Positions 10,200 through 19,712 are shown, numbered from the stretch's first letter. The stretch is 64,000 nt of DNA from Allokutzneria sp. NRRL B-24872 (GCF_002155965.1 NZ_MUMH01000015.1:1-64000); one strand, 5' to 3'. The notes: generated by a model from the letters alone, not told the origin. A program made the numbers and translations.

Positions 10200-11078
10200 A
10201 TGGTCTCCCCCGCCGCCGCGCGCATCGCCCCGTACATCAGGCGCACTCCGTTGCTGCGCTTGACGATCGACGGTCGCCCGCTCGTGCTGAAGCTGGAGCA
10301 CTTGCAGCTCACCGGCTCCTTCAAGCTGCGCGGAGCCACCAACGCGCTGCTCTCCGGCCCACGCCCTGACCTCGCCGTCACCGCCTCCGGCGGCAACCAC
10401 GGCATGGGCGTTGCCACTGCGGCACAACACCTCGACATCCCCGCTCGCGTGCACGTCCCCGCCAACGCGCCCGAATCGAAGCTCCGCCGCATCCGCGCTC
10501 TCGGTGCCGAAGTGGTCCCGCACGCGGGCGGCTACGCCGAGGCCCTGGCCACCGCGCTCGAAGAGGGTGAGAAACCCGGCGTGCGGTTCGTGCACGCCTA
10601 CGACGACCCCGACGTCATCGCGGGCCAGAGCACCGTCGGCGAGGAGATCGTCGAGGACGCCCCCGACGTGGACGCCGTCGCCGTCGCGGTGGGCGGAGGC
10701 GGCTTGGTCACCGGCATCGCCTCAGCGATCGGCACCCGAACCGTGGTCGCCGTCGAACCCGCCACCTGCTGCTGCTTCAACGCCGCCGTCCAGGCGGGCC
10801 ACCCCGTCGACTCCACAGTGGACTCAATCGCCGCGTCAGCCCTGGGCGCCGTCCGCGTAGGAAGCTTGGCTCACTCCGCACTGCACGAGCGCGCAGTCTC
10901 ACTCCTCGTGACAGACGAGGAAATCCTCGCCGCCCGCGACCGCCTCTGGGAGGAAGCCCGCCTGGCCGTGGAGCCCGCCGCCGCAGTCCCCTTCGCAGCG
11001 TGGCTCTCCGGCGCGGTCCCCGGACTCCTCCCCTGCGTAGTCCTCTGCGGAGCCAACACCGATTGGTCCCCCACCTAA
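10200..11078 (+). CDS. PLP-dependent threonine/serine dehydratase-like enzyme
   Basis: A 292-residue fold-type II PLP enzyme of the serine/threonine dehydratase family. Lys42 in 'GSFKLRGATNAL' is the Schiff-base lysine. 'ASGGNHG' (residues 62-68) is the substrate loop, 'VGGGGLVTG' binds the PLP phosphate, and 'CGANTD' is the C-terminal cofactor loop, with Cys where biosynthetic IlvA has Ser. It lacks the ACT regulatory domain of IlvA, so a catabolic dehydratase or racemase is more likely. An unusual CCC run ('TCCCFNAAVQ') lies after the middle strand. The start is ATG at 10200. It is divergent from the LysR gene. Confidence 0.85.
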   Translation: MVSPAAARIAPYIRRTPLLRLTIDGRPLVLKLEHLQLTGSFKLRGATNALLSGPRPDLAVTASGGNHGMGVATAAQHLDIPARVHVPANAPESKLRRIRALGAEVVPHAGGYAEALATALEEGEKPGVRFVHAYDDPDVIAGQSTVGEEIVEDAPDVDAVAVAVGGGGLVTGIASAIGTRTVVAVEPATCCCFNAAVQAGHPVDSTVDSIAASALGAVRVGSLAHSALHERAVSLLVTDEEILAARDRLWEEARLAVEPAAAVPFAAWLSGAVPGLLPCVVLCGANTDWSPT

Positions 11079-11136
11079 ACCCCCCGTGCCCCCACAGAAC
11101 ACGACCCGACCCTCATCGTCCCCCAGGCACGCCAAA

Positions 11137-11179
11137 TCCCGTTTCGTACTCCCAATCCCGCTATGACTACGAAACGGGA
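11137..11179. repeat. Dispersed palindromic element, degenerate copy
   Basis: Perfect 12-base arms TCCCGTTTCGTA (11137-11148) and TACGAAACGGGA (11168-11179). The right half matches the right arm of the 22-bp element at 27585-27606 with a single mismatch, while the left half has lost the inner part of the arm. It sits between the convergent PLP-enzyme and mnmA genes. Confidence 0.75.
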
Positions 11180-11231
11180 ATCCCTAGACCACTCCGGCTC
11201 GCGATGAGGCGAGCGGGACGGCGGAGTTTTT

Positions 11232-11294
11232 CGCGTTTTGGCTACTTGTTGCGATTTGTGAACGTTCAACTTCACAACAAGTAGCCAAAACGCG
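11232..11294. repeat. Long perfect hairpin with 20-base arms
   Basis: Arms at 11232-11251 and 11275-11294 are exact reverse complements (outer CGCGTTTTGG, inner CTACTTGTTG) around a 23-base loop. The loop contains the smaller palindrome TGAACGTTCA. An alternative inner pairing, TTGTGAA with TTCACAA, is also possible. It lies in the convergent gap before the end of mnmA and could act as a bidirectional terminator. The arm sequence is unrelated to the 11137 element. Confidence 0.8.
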
Positions 11295-11312
11295 AGGACG
11301 GCGGGCGCGGGG

Positions 11313-12413
11313 TCACGGAGTGCGGGGCGCGGTGGCGGTGATGGTGGCGGCGCCGAGGACGAGGTCGCCGGAGGGGGAGGGCGCGTAGAGGACGACGGTC
11401 TGGCCGGGGGCCACGCCGCGCAGGGGTTCGCGGAGGCTGAGCGCCAGGGAGTCGCCGGACACCTCGGCCAGCGCGGGCGCGAGGCCGCCGTGCGCGCGGA
11501 CCTGCACGACGCACTCGGTCGGCTCGGTCAGCGGGCGCCCGGAGGGCCACGTCACGCGCGAGCCGGTGATCGCAGCGACCTCAAGGCGCTCTGCGGAACC
11601 AACGCGCACCGTGCCCGAAACGGGTTCCAGCGCGAGCACATAACGGGGGCGGCCGTCCGCAGCGGGCGTGTCGATGCCGAGGCCGTGCCGCTGGCCGATG
11701 GTGAAGCCGTGCACTCCGGCGTGCTCGCCGAGCACCGCGCCGGTGGCGTCGTCGACGAGCTGGCCGGGCCGCTCCCCGATCTTGGAGCGCAGGAATCCTC
11801 GCGTGTCACCGTCGGGGATGAAGCAGATGTCGTGGCTGTCGGGCTTCTCCGCGACGGACAGCCCGCGCTCGGCGGCCTCCTCGCGCACCGCGGGCTTGGT
11901 CGAGCCGCCGAGCGGGAACATCGAGTGCCGCAGCTGCTCCTCGGTCAGCGTGGCCAGCACGTAGGACTGGTCCTTGTCGCCGTCCGCGCTGCGCCGCAGC
12001 TCCGGCGCTCCGTCCACAGTGGACAGCCGAGCGTAGTGGCCGGTGCAGACCGCGTCGAAGCCCAGCGCGATCGCCTTGTCCAGCAGCGCGGCGAACTTGA
12101 TCTTCTCGTTGCAGCGCATGCACGGGTTGGGGGTGCGCCCCGCCGAGTACTCCGCGACGAAGTCGTCGACGACCTCCTCGGTGAAGCGCTCCGCGAGGTC
12201 CCACACGTAGAACGGGATGCCGAGCACGTCGGCGGCGCGGCGCGCGTCGTGGGAGTCCTCGATCGTGCAGCAGCCGCGCGAGCCGGTGCGCAGCGTGCCC
12301 GGTTTGGCCGAGAGCGCCAGGTGCACGCCGGTCACGTCGTGGCCGTCGGCCACCGCACGCGCCGCCGCGACCGCGGAGTCCACTCCGCCGCTCATCGCCG
12401 CCAGTACTCGCAT
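11313..12413 (-). CDS. mnmA: tRNA-specific 2-thiouridylase MnmA
   Basis: A 366-residue enzyme that installs sulfur at U34 of tRNAs for Lys, Glu and Gln, using persulfide sulfur delivered from IscS. The PP-loop ATP motif SGGVDS is at residues 8-13. The catalytic cysteines are in '[14 protein letters not shown]' (Cys98, with Cys101 beside it) and '[15 protein letters not shown]'. I chose ATG 12411-12413; a GTG codon directly precedes it. The start is four bases from the iscS stop on the same strand, an operon that matches Rv3024c-Rv3025c in M. tuberculosis. Confidence 0.97.
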   Translation of the reverse strand: MRVLAAMSGGVDSAVAAARAVADGHDVTGVHLALSAKPGTLRTGSRGCCTIEDSHDARRAADVLGIPFYVWDLAERFTEEVVDDFVAEYSAGRTPNPCMRCNEKIKFAALLDKAIALGFDAVCTGHYARLSTVDGAPELRRSADGDKDQSYVLATLTEEQLRHSMFPLGGSTKPAVREEAAERGLSVAEKPDSHDICFIPDGDTRGFLRSKIGERPGQLVDDATGAVLGEHAGVHGFTIGQRHGLGIDTPAADGRPRYVLALEPVSGTVRVGSAERLEVAAITGSRVTWPSGRPLTEPTECVVQVRAHGGLAPALAEVSGDSLALSLREPLRGVAPGQTVVLYAPSPSGDLVLGAATITATAPRTP

Positions 12414-12417
12414 CACT

Positions 12418-13590
12418 TCACGCCCTCACACCGATCTTGCGCCGCCCGGCGCCTCGCAGCTGCTGCACCGCCGGACCGATCACGGCCACCACAGCGGCAA
12501 CGTCGGCGGCGGTCGAGGTATGCCCGAGGGAGAACCTCAGCGATCCCCGCGCCGCCGCCCGGTCGGCTCCCATGGCCAGCAGCACGTGGCTCGGCTGCGC
12601 GACGCCCGCCGTGCACGCGGAGCCGGTCGAGCACTCGATTCCCTTGCTGTCCAACAACATCAGCAGGCTGTCGCCTTCACATCCCGGGAACGTGAAGTGC
12701 GCCGTCCCTGGCAGCACGTCCACCGGATCGCCGTTGAGCACCGCGTCGGGCACTGCCGCCAACACTCCGCGCACGAGCTCCGACCGCAGCTCGTGCAGCC
12801 GAGCCGCTTCCTCCAGCTGCGACGCCACAACGTGTCGCACCGCTGTCGCCAGCCCGACGATCCCCGCGAGCCCGAGCGTCCCTGAACGCACGTCGCGCTC
12901 CTGGCCGCCGCCGTGCTGCACGGGGGTGCACGCGGTGTCGCGCCGCAGCAGCAGCGCGCCGAAGCCAACAGGGCCACCGAGCTTGTGCCCGGTCAGCACC
13001 AACGCGTTCGCGCCACTAGCCGCGAAGTCCACCGGCACCATCCCGACCGCCTGCACGGCGTCGGTGTGCAACGGAACATCACGCGCGAGAGCCAGCTCAC
13101 GGATCGGATTGACCGTGCCAACCTCGTTGTTCGCCCACATAACGCTGGCCAGCGCGACGGACTCCGGATCGCGGTCGATCGCTTCGGCCAGCGCCTCCGG
13201 CTGTACGCGGCCAACGGAGTCCACGGGGACCGTCTCGACCACGGCGCCCTGGTGCTCGGCGAGCCAGTCCGCGCTGTCGAGCACGGCGTGGTGCTCCACC
13301 GCCGAAACCAGTACGCGGACGCGGCGCGGGTCAGCGGCGCGACGGGCCCAGAAGATGCCTTTAAGCGCGAGGTTGTCGCCCTCGGTGCCGCCGCCGGTGA
13401 AAATCACTTCGGAGGGGTGAGCACCGACCGACGCCGCAAGAGACTCGCGGGCTTCCTCGACCACTCGGCGCGCGCGACGGCCCGAGGTGTGCAGCGACGA
13501 GGCGTTGCCCACGACGGGCAACGCCTCGGTCATCGCCGCCACGGCCTCAGGCAGCATCGGCGTGGTCGCCGCGTGATCCAGGTAAGTCAT
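12418..13590 (-). CDS. iscS: Cysteine desulfurase (IscS/NifS family)
   Basis: A 390-residue PLP enzyme that takes sulfur from cysteine for tRNA thiolation and iron-sulfur assembly. It opens with '[20 protein letters not shown]'. The PLP lysine is Lys203 in '[11 protein letters not shown]', and the mobile catalytic cysteine is Cys326 in '[12 protein letters not shown]'. I placed the start at ATG 13588-13590. It overlaps the TGA of the upstream NmrA-like gene as ATGA, which signals translational coupling, and it leaves the family-typical N terminus. mnmA follows at once. Confidence 0.97.
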   Translation of the reverse strand: MTYLDHAATTPMLPEAVAAMTEALPVVGNASSLHTSGRRARRVVEEARESLAASVGAHPSEVIFTGGGTEGDNLALKGIFWARRAADPRRVRVLVSAVEHHAVLDSADWLAEHQGAVVETVPVDSVGRVQPEALAEAIDRDPESVALASVMWANNEVGTVNPIRELALARDVPLHTDAVQAVGMVPVDFAASGANALVLTGHKLGGPVGFGALLLRRDTACTPVQHGGGQERDVRSGTLGLAGIVGLATAVRHVVASQLEEAARLHELRSELVRGVLAAVPDAVLNGDPVDVLPGTAHFTFPGCEGDSLLMLLDSKGIECSTGSACTAGVAQPSHVLLAMGADRAAARGSLRFSLGHTSTAADVAAVVAVIGPAVQQLRGAGRRKIGVRA

Positions 13591-14441
13591 GTCCTGACCA
13601 GGGTAGCTCCAAGCCACTGGTCGAACGTGCGCCAGCCGACCTCGGGGTACTCCGCCCGGAGCGCCGCAGTGTCAACATCGAGCCCCACGGTGTCGAAGTA
13701 CTCGAACATCGCCGCGAGGTCATCGCCGTACCCCTGAGCCTGCACCCGCTCGAAAGCAACAGGGCGGCCGAGCACAGCGGCGAACGACGCAGCCTGCTCT
13801 GCGGGTGTGCACTGGTCACCGGCGATGTCGATGCGGACACCGGCGAACCGCTCCGGCTGAGCCAGTGCGAGCGCGGCCATGCCCGCGATGTCGGCGGCAC
13901 AGACCAGGGCGATGGAGCGGTCAGCGGACAACGGCAGCACCAATCGTCCCTCGCGCAGCAACGACGCGGCCCAGCCGGTGGCGTAGTTGTCCATGAACTT
14001 GGCAGGACCAAGCACTGTCCACGCGAGGCCCGCGCGTGCCAGATAGCGCTCGATTTCCCACTTGCTGTCGAAGTGCGGCACACCGGTCCTACGGTCAGCG
14101 TGCGCGACAGAGCTGAACACGACGTGCTGGACCTCAGCACGAACCGCGGCGTCGATCGCGGCGATGCCCTGCTGGATCTCGGTAGCGGCATCGGTGCCGA
14201 ACGGGGTGCTCATCAGGAACATCGCCCGACTGCCGCTCAACGCCGCAGCGAGCGAGACAGGGTCGTCGAAGTCGGCGCGAACGACCTCTGCACCACGGTC
14301 GCGCAGTGCTCGCGCGGCGGTCGAAGTCGGGTCACGGGTGAGGGCGCGGACGGCCTGACCACGGTCCAGGAGGAGCGTGGCGAGGGCTCCGCCCTGGACG
14401 CCGGTGGCACCCGTCACGGCGATCGGCGAAGACATTTTCAT
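13587..14441 (-). CDS. NmrA-like NAD(P)-binding protein
   Basis: A 284-residue atypical short-chain dehydrogenase of the NmrA/TMR type. The Rossmann motif is '[12 protein letters not shown]'-like (here [15 protein letters not shown], residues 7-21). The strand-3 Arg region is 'VRALTRDP', and downstream is '[28 protein letters not shown]'. Members act as redox sensors or quinone/aldehyde reductases; the substrate is unknown. It may start at ATG 14439-14441 or at ATG 14433-14435. It is divergent from a MarR gene 40 bp away, which is probably its regulator. Its stop is coupled to iscS through ATGA, which is unexpected because the functions differ. Confidence 0.85.
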   Translation of the reverse strand: MKMSSPIAVTGATGVQGGALATLLLDRGQAVRALTRDPTSTAARALRDRGAEVVRADFDDPVSLAAALSGSRAMFLMSTPFGTDAATEIQQGIAAIDAAVRAEVQHVVFSSVAHADRRTGVPHFDSKWEIERYLARAGLAWTVLGPAKFMDNYATGWAASLLREGRLVLPLSADRSIALVCAADIAGMAALALAQPERFAGVRIDIAGDQCTPAEQAASFAAVLGRPVAFERVQAQGYGDDLAAMFEYFDTVGLDVDTAALRAEYPEVGWRTFDQWLGATLVRT

Positions 14442-14456
14442 GCAAAAAGATTGCGC
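14436..14456. promoter_or_regulatory. Possible MarR operator between divergent genes
   Basis: The short gap between the NmrA-like and MarR starts is AT-rich and contains GCAA-N5-TTGC near 14443-14455. This small inverted repeat overlaps both promoters. Operator function is inferred from position only. Confidence 0.3.
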
Positions 14457-14481
14457 TCGAAAACTTAGCGGTGTCAAGCGT

Positions 14482-15018
14482 ATGCTGGGTCACGTGAGCG
14501 GAGCCGACCAGAGCTGGCCGAAGATCGACGTGCCCGGCAACCACCCCGAGGTGCTGTCCGCGTGGCTGCACGCCCAGCAGGCGGTGGAGGCCGTCCAGGC
14601 GGCGATGACCGCGCGGATGGAGGCGGCGGGCGACTGCACGCTGGTGGAGCACCAGGCGCTCTTCCGGCTGGCGAACGCGCCGGAGCGGCGGATGTCGATG
14701 CTGCGCCTCGCCGACGCGCTCGCGACGAGCCCGAGCGGGGCCACGAGGCTGGTCGAGCGGCTGGTCCGCCGGGGCTGGGCCACCAGGGAGCAGCCGCCGG
14801 ACAACCGCAGGCAGACCGACGCCGTGATCACCGACGCCGGCCTGCTGGCGCTCACCGAGCGGACCCGCCCGGCCTACCACCGGGCGCTGACCGACTGCTT
14901 CGGCGGCATGCTCACCGAGCGCGACCTCGCCGACCTCCGCAGGATCGGCCGCAAGCTGCTGGAAGGACACGAGCGCTTCGACGAACGCCGGTTCGCCGAC
15001 GTGCGCTTCGAGCTATGA
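14482..15018 (+). CDS. MarR-family transcriptional regulator
   Basis: A 178-residue winged-helix regulator. The DNA-binding part is 'RMSMLRLADALATSPSGATRLVERLVRRGWATREQPPDNRRQTDAVITDAG', with the DxRR wing ('PPDNRRQ'). ATG 14482-14484 is chosen; GTG 14494 is an alternative, and neither has a strong ribosome-binding site. It is divergent from the NmrA-like gene and convergent with the MFS gene, whose stop overlaps its own by a few bases (15013-15018). It probably controls one or both neighbours in response to a small phenolic or redox ligand. Confidence 0.9.
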   Translation: MLGHVSGADQSWPKIDVPGNHPEVLSAWLHAQQAVEAVQAAMTARMEAAGDCTLVEHQALFRLANAPERRMSMLRLADALATSPSGATRLVERLVRRGWATREQPPDNRRQTDAVITDAGLLALTERTRPAYHRALTDCFGGMLTERDLADLRRIGRKLLEGHERFDERRFADVRFEL

Positions 15019-16395
15019 CTTCGTGACGTTGCGGCTGATCAAGGCCGCTCCGAGCAGCGCGAACCCGGCCATCACGAGATCGAGCGGGATCACCGCCGCG
15101 GTCGGCTGCGAGGCAGAGGCGATCGCCCCGACGAGCACTCCGCCGAGCCCGATCAGCGCGGCCGAGCCGAACATGTCGCACACCTGCGCGGCGGCCCCGT
15201 TGAAGCCGCGGTCGCCCGGTGTGGACAGCGCGAGCACGCGCACCGCGATGTTCGGCATGGCCGTCCCCATGCCGAACCCGGCAATCGCCCACAGCGGGTA
15301 GATCAGCCACGCGGGCCCCCACGCGGGAGCGATCAGCACAGCCCCGGCCAGCGCCACCGCGAGCAGCAGGAAGCCACGGCGGATCATGACCTCGCTCTGC
15401 ACGTCGCGCTGCCGTGCCTGCCACGCCGCGGCGGCGGACCAGCCCAACGAGCCCACGGTCAGCGGAACGCCCGCGAGCGTCGGCGAGTACCCGTGCACGT
15501 TCGACAGCACCAGCGGGATGTAGGCCTGCACGGCGAAGAACGAGCCGGAAAGCAGACCGCGCGAGAGCACGACGACAGGTAGTCCGGACTTGCCACGCAG
15601 CGTTCCGGGCGGCAGCAGTCGCCGAAGCGACGGTGCGAGCAGCACCAGACCACCGAGGCCGAGGAAGAGCGACGAGAGCTGCGGGTGCTCCGCCGCCCAC
15701 GTGAGCGCGGAAAGACCGACAGCTGCGCACACGGCGGCCAGCGGCAGCCCCTTGCGCGGCGCGTCCGGCTGCTCAGGGACCGCGTCGGGACGCGCGCGCA
15801 GCGTCTTCACCACGGGGATCAGCAGCAACCAGCCGATGAGGACCAGCGGCGCCAACCCGAGGAACACCACGCGCCACGACAGCAGCTCGGTCGCGAGGCC
15901 CGCGAGGCCAGGACCGACCAGCGACGGCACCACCCACGCGGCGGACAGCGCGCCGAACGCCGCGGGCCGGTCGCGCTCCGGGTAGACCAGCGCGACCATC
16001 ACGTACAGCGCCACGATCTGCGCACCGGCACCCGCGCCCTGGAGCACGCGGCCGACGAGCAGCACCCACATGTTGTCCGCGACACCGGCCACCACGAGCC
16101 CGGCGAAGAACAGTCCCGGCGCCACGACCAACGACGGCACGGGGCCGAGGCGGTCGCAGACGCGGCCGGAGAGCACGGTGCCGATCACGCTCGCCGCGAG
16201 GAACGAGGTGAACGGCCACGAGTAGAGGTCCTGGCCGCCCAGCTCCGCGACGAGCGTGGGCAACGCGGTGCCGACGCTCATCGCTTCGAAGGCGGCCAGG
16301 GTGACGAGCAGGATCAGGGCCAGGGTCGGGACACGGCGGTCAGGGGCCCAGAGGGCGCTTCCGCTCTCAGCGGCAGGGGTGGTGGATGAGGGCAC
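15013..16395 (-). CDS. MFS transporter, drug efflux type
   Basis: A 460-residue major facilitator protein with about 14 hydrophobic segments, close to the DHA2 drug:proton antiporter group. The motif A-like loop is 'SGRVCDRLGPVPSLV', and motif C-like 'WVVPSLVGPGLAG' lies in the fifth helix region. Export of a toxic compound is inferred. The start is GTG 16393-16395. A MerR-type inverted repeat (16412-16429) lies just upstream, suggesting control by a MerR regulator encoded elsewhere. The stop overlaps that of the convergent MarR gene. Confidence 0.9.
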   Translation of the reverse strand: MPSSTTPAAESGSALWAPDRRVPTLALILLVTLAAFEAMSVGTALPTLVAELGGQDLYSWPFTSFLAASVIGTVLSGRVCDRLGPVPSLVVAPGLFFAGLVVAGVADNMWVLLVGRVLQGAGAGAQIVALYVMVALVYPERDRPAAFGALSAAWVVPSLVGPGLAGLATELLSWRVVFLGLAPLVLIGWLLLIPVVKTLRARPDAVPEQPDAPRKGLPLAAVCAAVGLSALTWAAEHPQLSSLFLGLGGLVLLAPSLRRLLPPGTLRGKSGLPVVVLSRGLLSGSFFAVQAYIPLVLSNVHGYSPTLAGVPLTVGSLGWSAAAAWQARQRDVQSEVMIRRGFLLLAVALAGAVLIAPAWGPAWLIYPLWAIAGFGMGTAMPNIAVRVLALSTPGDRGFNGAAAQVCDMFGSAALIGLGGVLVGAIASASQPTAAVIPLDLVMAGFALLGAALISRNVTKS

Positions 16396-16411
16396 GAGGA
16401 ACAGCCTGCAC

Positions 16412-16435
16412 CCTCCACCGCACTGGAGGTCCAGT
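16412..16435. promoter_or_regulatory. MerR-type operator upstream of the MFS gene
   Basis: CCTCCA (16412-16417) and TGGAGG (16424-16429) form a perfect inverted repeat with a 6-base spacer, overlapping a second palindrome ACTGGA-GG-TCCAGT (16422-16435). On the minus strand it sits 17-40 bp before the MFS start, where promoter elements are expected. Overlapping symmetric elements of this kind are typical of MerR-controlled efflux promoters. Confidence 0.5.
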
Positions 16436-16440
16436 CCTTT

Positions 16441-17211
16441 TCAGCCGCCCAAGAAGAACCGCGTGTAGCGCTGATCCATCCGACTCATCGACAGCAGCAC
16501 GTAGAAGTCCGCGACACCGAAGTCCGCGTCGTGCGCGGGCGGCCCGCACACCCACGCGCCGATCCGCAGGTACGCGCGCAACAACGGCGGGATCTCCGCC
16601 TTACGAGCGCACACAGCGGCCGAAGCGTCCCACGGCGTCAACGGGCGCACGCGGTACTCCTCGGGCGCGTAGTGCTTGTTCCGCACGCGATCCCACACAG
16701 CGGCCGCCGAAGCACCACCGTCCGCGAGCGGCACCGAAGCGCACCCAGCGAGCCATTCGTGCCCTGTAAGCAACATGTAGCGCGCGAGGCCCGCCCACAC
16801 CAGACCGATCACCGCGCCAGAACGGTGATCCGGATGCACGCAGGAACGTCCTGTCTCCACGAGGGACGCACGCAACGGAGACAGCGCGCTGAGGTCGAAC
16901 TCGGTCTCGGAGTAACAGCGCGCCGAACGCCCTGCGGGCAGGACGCGGTAGGTACCGACTATCTGTCCGGTGCTGTCGTCGCGGACGAGGAGGTGGTCGC
17001 AGATCTCGTCGAAGGGGTCTGAGTCGATGCTCGACCCCGCAAGCGGGTCTTCGGTGTCGAGGGGACCGGGCAGATTCGCACCCATCTCTTCGGCGAAGAC
17101 CTGGTGCCGCAACCGCTGCGCGGCCACCACGTCATCACCGTCCCTCGCCACCAGGAGCGAGTACGTGGACCTGTGCTCTTGCGTGCTGAGCAGCACGCTG
17201 GGCTGCGCCAT
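16441..17211 (-). CDS. GNAT-fold N-acyltransferase (OlsB-like)
   Basis: A 256-residue protein of the acetyltransferase_5 type. 'VAAQRLRHQVFAEEMGANLPG' is the conserved N-terminal motif, 'CDHLLVRDDSTGQIVGTYRVLPA' the core beta hairpin, and 'ETGRSCVHPDHRSGAVIGLVWAGLARYM' the cofactor-binding region. Relatives include ornithine-acyl-ACP N-acyltransferase OlsB, which starts ornithine-lipid synthesis, and Rv3027c, which occupies the same position near fixB in M. tuberculosis. The acyl acceptor is unknown. No OlsA-like partner (Rv3026c in mycobacteria) is present next to it. The start is ATG 17209-17211. Confidence 0.85.
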   Translation of the reverse strand: MAQPSVLLSTQEHRSTYSLLVARDGDDVVAAQRLRHQVFAEEMGANLPGPLDTEDPLAGSSIDSDPFDEICDHLLVRDDSTGQIVGTYRVLPAGRSARCYSETEFDLSALSPLRASLVETGRSCVHPDHRSGAVIGLVWAGLARYMLLTGHEWLAGCASVPLADGGASAAAVWDRVRNKHYAPEEYRVRPLTPWDASAAVCARKAEIPPLLRAYLRIGAWVCGPPAHDADFGVADFYVLLSMSRMDQRYTRFFLGG

Positions 17212-17286
17212 ACGCAGGGTGTACCGATCGCGTCCGGACCCACGGATACGGCCACGCGGAGCCGGGATGACAGTCCGGTGAACGAC

Positions 17287-17323
17287 TCGTGGGGAGCCCC
17301 GGACGGACCGGAACTCCCCACGA
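17287..17323 (-). terminator. Terminator of the etfBA operon
   Basis: Arms TCGTGGGGAG (17287-17296) and CTCCCCACGA (17314-17323) are perfect, with a 17-base GC-rich loop. It lies 13 bases beyond the etfA stop on the minus strand. Confidence 0.65.
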
Positions 17324-17335
17324 ATTGGCTAAACG

Positions 17336-18289
17336 TCAGCCCTTGCGCTTGGCGACCTCGTCGGTCAGCTGCGGCGCGACCTTGAACAGGTCACCCACGA
17401 CGCCGAAGTCGGAGATCTCGAAGATCGGCGCCTCGGCGTCCTTGTTCACCGCGACGATGGTCTTCGAGGTCTGCATGCCCGCCCGGTGCTGGATCGCGCC
17501 GGAGATGCCCAGCGCGATGTACAGCTGCGGCGAGACGGTCTTGCCGGTCTGCCCGACCTGGAACTGGTGCGGGTAGTAGCCGGAGTCGACCGCGGCTCGG
17601 GACGCGCCGACGGCACCGCCGAGCGCGTCGGCGAGCTTCTCCACGACCTCGAAGCTCTCCGCGCTGCCGACGCCGCGGCCACCGGAGACGACCACGGAGG
17701 CCTCGGCCAGCTCGGGGCGGTCGCCACCGACGACCGGCTCACGGCTGACGATCTTGGCGGGCGCGCTGGCGGAGGGGACCTCGACGGTCTCCTCGGTCGC
17801 GGCACCGTCGACCTGCTCGGCCTCGACGGCGCCGGGGCGCACGCTGATCACCGGGACACCGGCGGTGGACTGCGACTTCACCGTGAACGCGCCACCGAAG
17901 ATGGACTGCGTGACGGAGCCGTCGGCGGCCACGTCGACGGCGTCGGTGAGCAGACCGGAGTCGATCCGCACGGCGAGCCGCCCGGCGACCTCCTTGCCCT
18001 CCAGCGTCGCCGAGACGAGCACGGCCGCGGGCGAGGCGGAGGCGACCAGCGACGCCAGCACCCCCACCTTCGGCGTGACCAGCTCGTCGGCGGCGGTGTC
18101 GGACTCGGCCACGTAGACCTTGGCCGCGCCGTGCTGGGCCAGCGACTCCTTCAGCTTGGCCGCGGTGCCGGGAGCGCCGACCACGACGGCCGAGGGCTCA
18201 CCGATGCGGCGTGCGGCCGCGAGCAGCTCGAAGCTGACCTTCTTGATCTCGCCGTCGACGTGGTCGACGAGAACGAGTACCTCGGACAT
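17336..18289 (-). CDS. etfA: Electron transfer flavoprotein alpha subunit (EtfA/FixB)
   Basis: A 317-residue subunit that binds FAD and passes electrons from acyl-CoA dehydrogenases towards the quinone pool. The FAD-domain motifs are '[38 protein letters not shown]' and '[27 protein letters not shown]'. The latter holds the ETF alpha signature. It starts with ATG 18287-18289, 18 bases after the etfB stop on the same strand. It corresponds to Rv3028c. Confidence 0.97.
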   Translation of the reverse strand: MSEVLVLVDHVDGEIKKVSFELLAAARRIGEPSAVVVGAPGTAAKLKESLAQHGAAKVYVAESDTAADELVTPKVGVLASLVASASPAAVLVSATLEGKEVAGRLAVRIDSGLLTDAVDVAADGSVTQSIFGGAFTVKSQSTAGVPVISVRPGAVEAEQVDGAATEETVEVPSASAPAKIVSREPVVGGDRPELAEASVVVSGGRGVGSAESFEVVEKLADALGGAVGASRAAVDSGYYPHQFQVGQTGKTVSPQLYIALGISGAIQHRAGMQTSKTIVAVNKDAEAPIFEISDFGVVGDLFKVAPQLTDEVAKRKG

Positions 18290-18307
18290 GTTCTCCTCGC
18301 TTCCGGG

Positions 18308-19090
18308 TCAGACGAGCTTCTGGGCGATCAGGTACTCGGCGATCTTCACGCCGCCGTCACCCTCGTCGGTGACCCGCTCGCCGCCGGAGCGCGGCGGCTT
18401 CGGGGCGGCCTCGACGACCTTGGACAGGGCGTTGGCGATGCCGACCTCGCTCGCGTCGATACCGGCGTCAGCCAGCGTGAGCTTGGCGATCGGCTTCTTC
18501 TTCGCGGCCATGATGCCCTTGAAGGACGGGTACTTCGGCTCGCAGATCTTCTCGGTCACGCTGACCACGGCGGGCAGCGCGGCCTGGACGGTGGCCTTGC
18601 CCTCGTCGGTCTCGCGCTCGATGGTGACGGTGCCGCCGTCGACGGTGACCTTGCTGGCGTGGGTCAGCTGGGCGAGCCCGAGCAGCTCCGCGAGCATGGC
18701 CGGGATCGCGCCGGTGCGGCCGTCGGTGGCCTCGTTGCCCGCGATGACCAGGTCCACGGAGTCGAGCGTGCCGATCACCTTGGCCAGCGCCTTGGCGGTC
18801 TGCACCGCGCACGACCCGCGCAGCGCCTCGTCGGAGAGGTGCACGGCCTTGTCGGCCTCCATCGACAGCGCCTTGCGGATCGCGTCGGTGGAGCGCTCCG
18901 GGCCCATGCAGACGGCGGTGATCTCGCCGCCGAGCTCCTGCTTCAGCCGCAGGGCCTCGGTGAGCGCGCGCTCGTTGATCTCGTCGAGGATCGCGTCAGC
19001 GGCCTCGCGGTCCAGGGTGTGGTCTCCGTCGGTGAGCTTGCGCTCGGACCAGGTGTCTGGCACCTGCTTGACCAGGACGACGATGTTCAT
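18308..19090 (-). CDS. etfB: Electron transfer flavoprotein beta subunit (EtfB/FixA)
   Basis: A 260-residue partner of EtfA, opening with 'MNIVVLVKQVPDTWSERKL'. The AMP-site and family signature region is 'VDLVIAGNEATDGRTGAIPAMLAELL', and the recognition-loop region is near 'ALPAVVSVTEKICEPKYPSFKGIMAAKKK'. I moved the start to ATG 19088-19090, preceded by AGGGGACC. The in-frame extension upstream has no such site. It corresponds to Rv3029c. The etfBA operon probably starts in the 160-bp gap before 19251. Confidence 0.97.
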   Translation of the reverse strand: MNIVVLVKQVPDTWSERKLTDGDHTLDREAADAILDEINERALTEALRLKQELGGEITAVCMGPERSTDAIRKALSMEADKAVHLSDEALRGSCAVQTAKALAKVIGTLDSVDLVIAGNEATDGRTGAIPAMLAELLGLAQLTHASKVTVDGGTVTIERETDEGKATVQAALPAVVSVTEKICEPKYPSFKGIMAAKKKPIAKLTLADAGIDASEVGIANALSKVVEAAPKPPRSGGERVTDEGDGGVKIAEYLIAQKLV

Positions 19091-19250
19091 AGGTCCCCTT
19101 CGACCTCCTGACAACTCGCGGCGGGCGCGTCTGTGACGGGAATTGCTGCTGACCCTGCCATGCCGTTGCACGCACGGCACTTGTGGCCTTGCTTACGCAC
19201 AGGTTACCCGTCAGTAATGTCCGAGCCACGCGCACCCCGCGTGACGGTTC

Positions 19251-19640
19251 TCACCCCGAAGCGCGCTCCTGGGCGCTGCGCTCGACGCAGAACTCGTTGC
19301 CCTCGGGATCGGTCATCGTCACCCAGCCCGCGCCGTCCGGCCGCCGCTGGTCGTCGAAGACCTTCGCGCCGATGCCGACCAGCCACTCCACCTGCTCGTC
19401 CCGCGTGCGCCGCCGCGGCTGAAGATCCAGGTGCAGCCGGTTCTTGGCCGACTTGCCCTCGGGAACGCGGATGAACAGCAGGCCCGGCCCCTCGCTCGAT
19501 TCGAGCAGCACCTCGGGGTCCCCCGGCTCGTCGCCCTCGCCCATCGGCCAACCGGTCACGCGACCCCAGAACTCGGCCAAGCCGTACGGGTCCGCGCAAT
19601 CGATGGTGATGTGCCTGATCAGCACCAGTGCTTCGCTCAT
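19251..19640 (-). CDS. VOC-superfamily glyoxalase-like protein
   Basis: A 129-residue vicinal-oxygen-chelate protein. Two beta-alpha-beta-beta-beta units are visible: 'ITIDCADPYGLAEFWGRVTGW' and 'GAKVFDDQRRPDGAGWVTMTDPEGNEFCVE'. It is the glyoxalase-like domain common in actinobacteria, and its substrate is unknown. The start is ATG 19638-19640. The frame is open further upstream, but the conserved fold begins here. Confidence 0.88.
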   Translation of the reverse strand: MSEALVLIRHITIDCADPYGLAEFWGRVTGWPMGEGDEPGDPEVLLESSEGPGLLFIRVPEGKSAKNRLHLDLQPRRRTRDEQVEWLVGIGAKVFDDQRRPDGAGWVTMTDPEGNEFCVERSAQERASG

Positions 19641-19712
19641 GTGTGATGAGTAGCACGGCTCTCCGACACCCACCCCCTCATTTCGCGCCAAATCGGAGTT
19701 AGCCTCACGTTC

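Noticed and set aside
15013-17211. Biosynthetic gene cluster around the MFS and GNAT genes
   Set aside because: No synthase, adenylation domain or tailoring enzymes; the GNAT gene matches a conserved housekeeping position.
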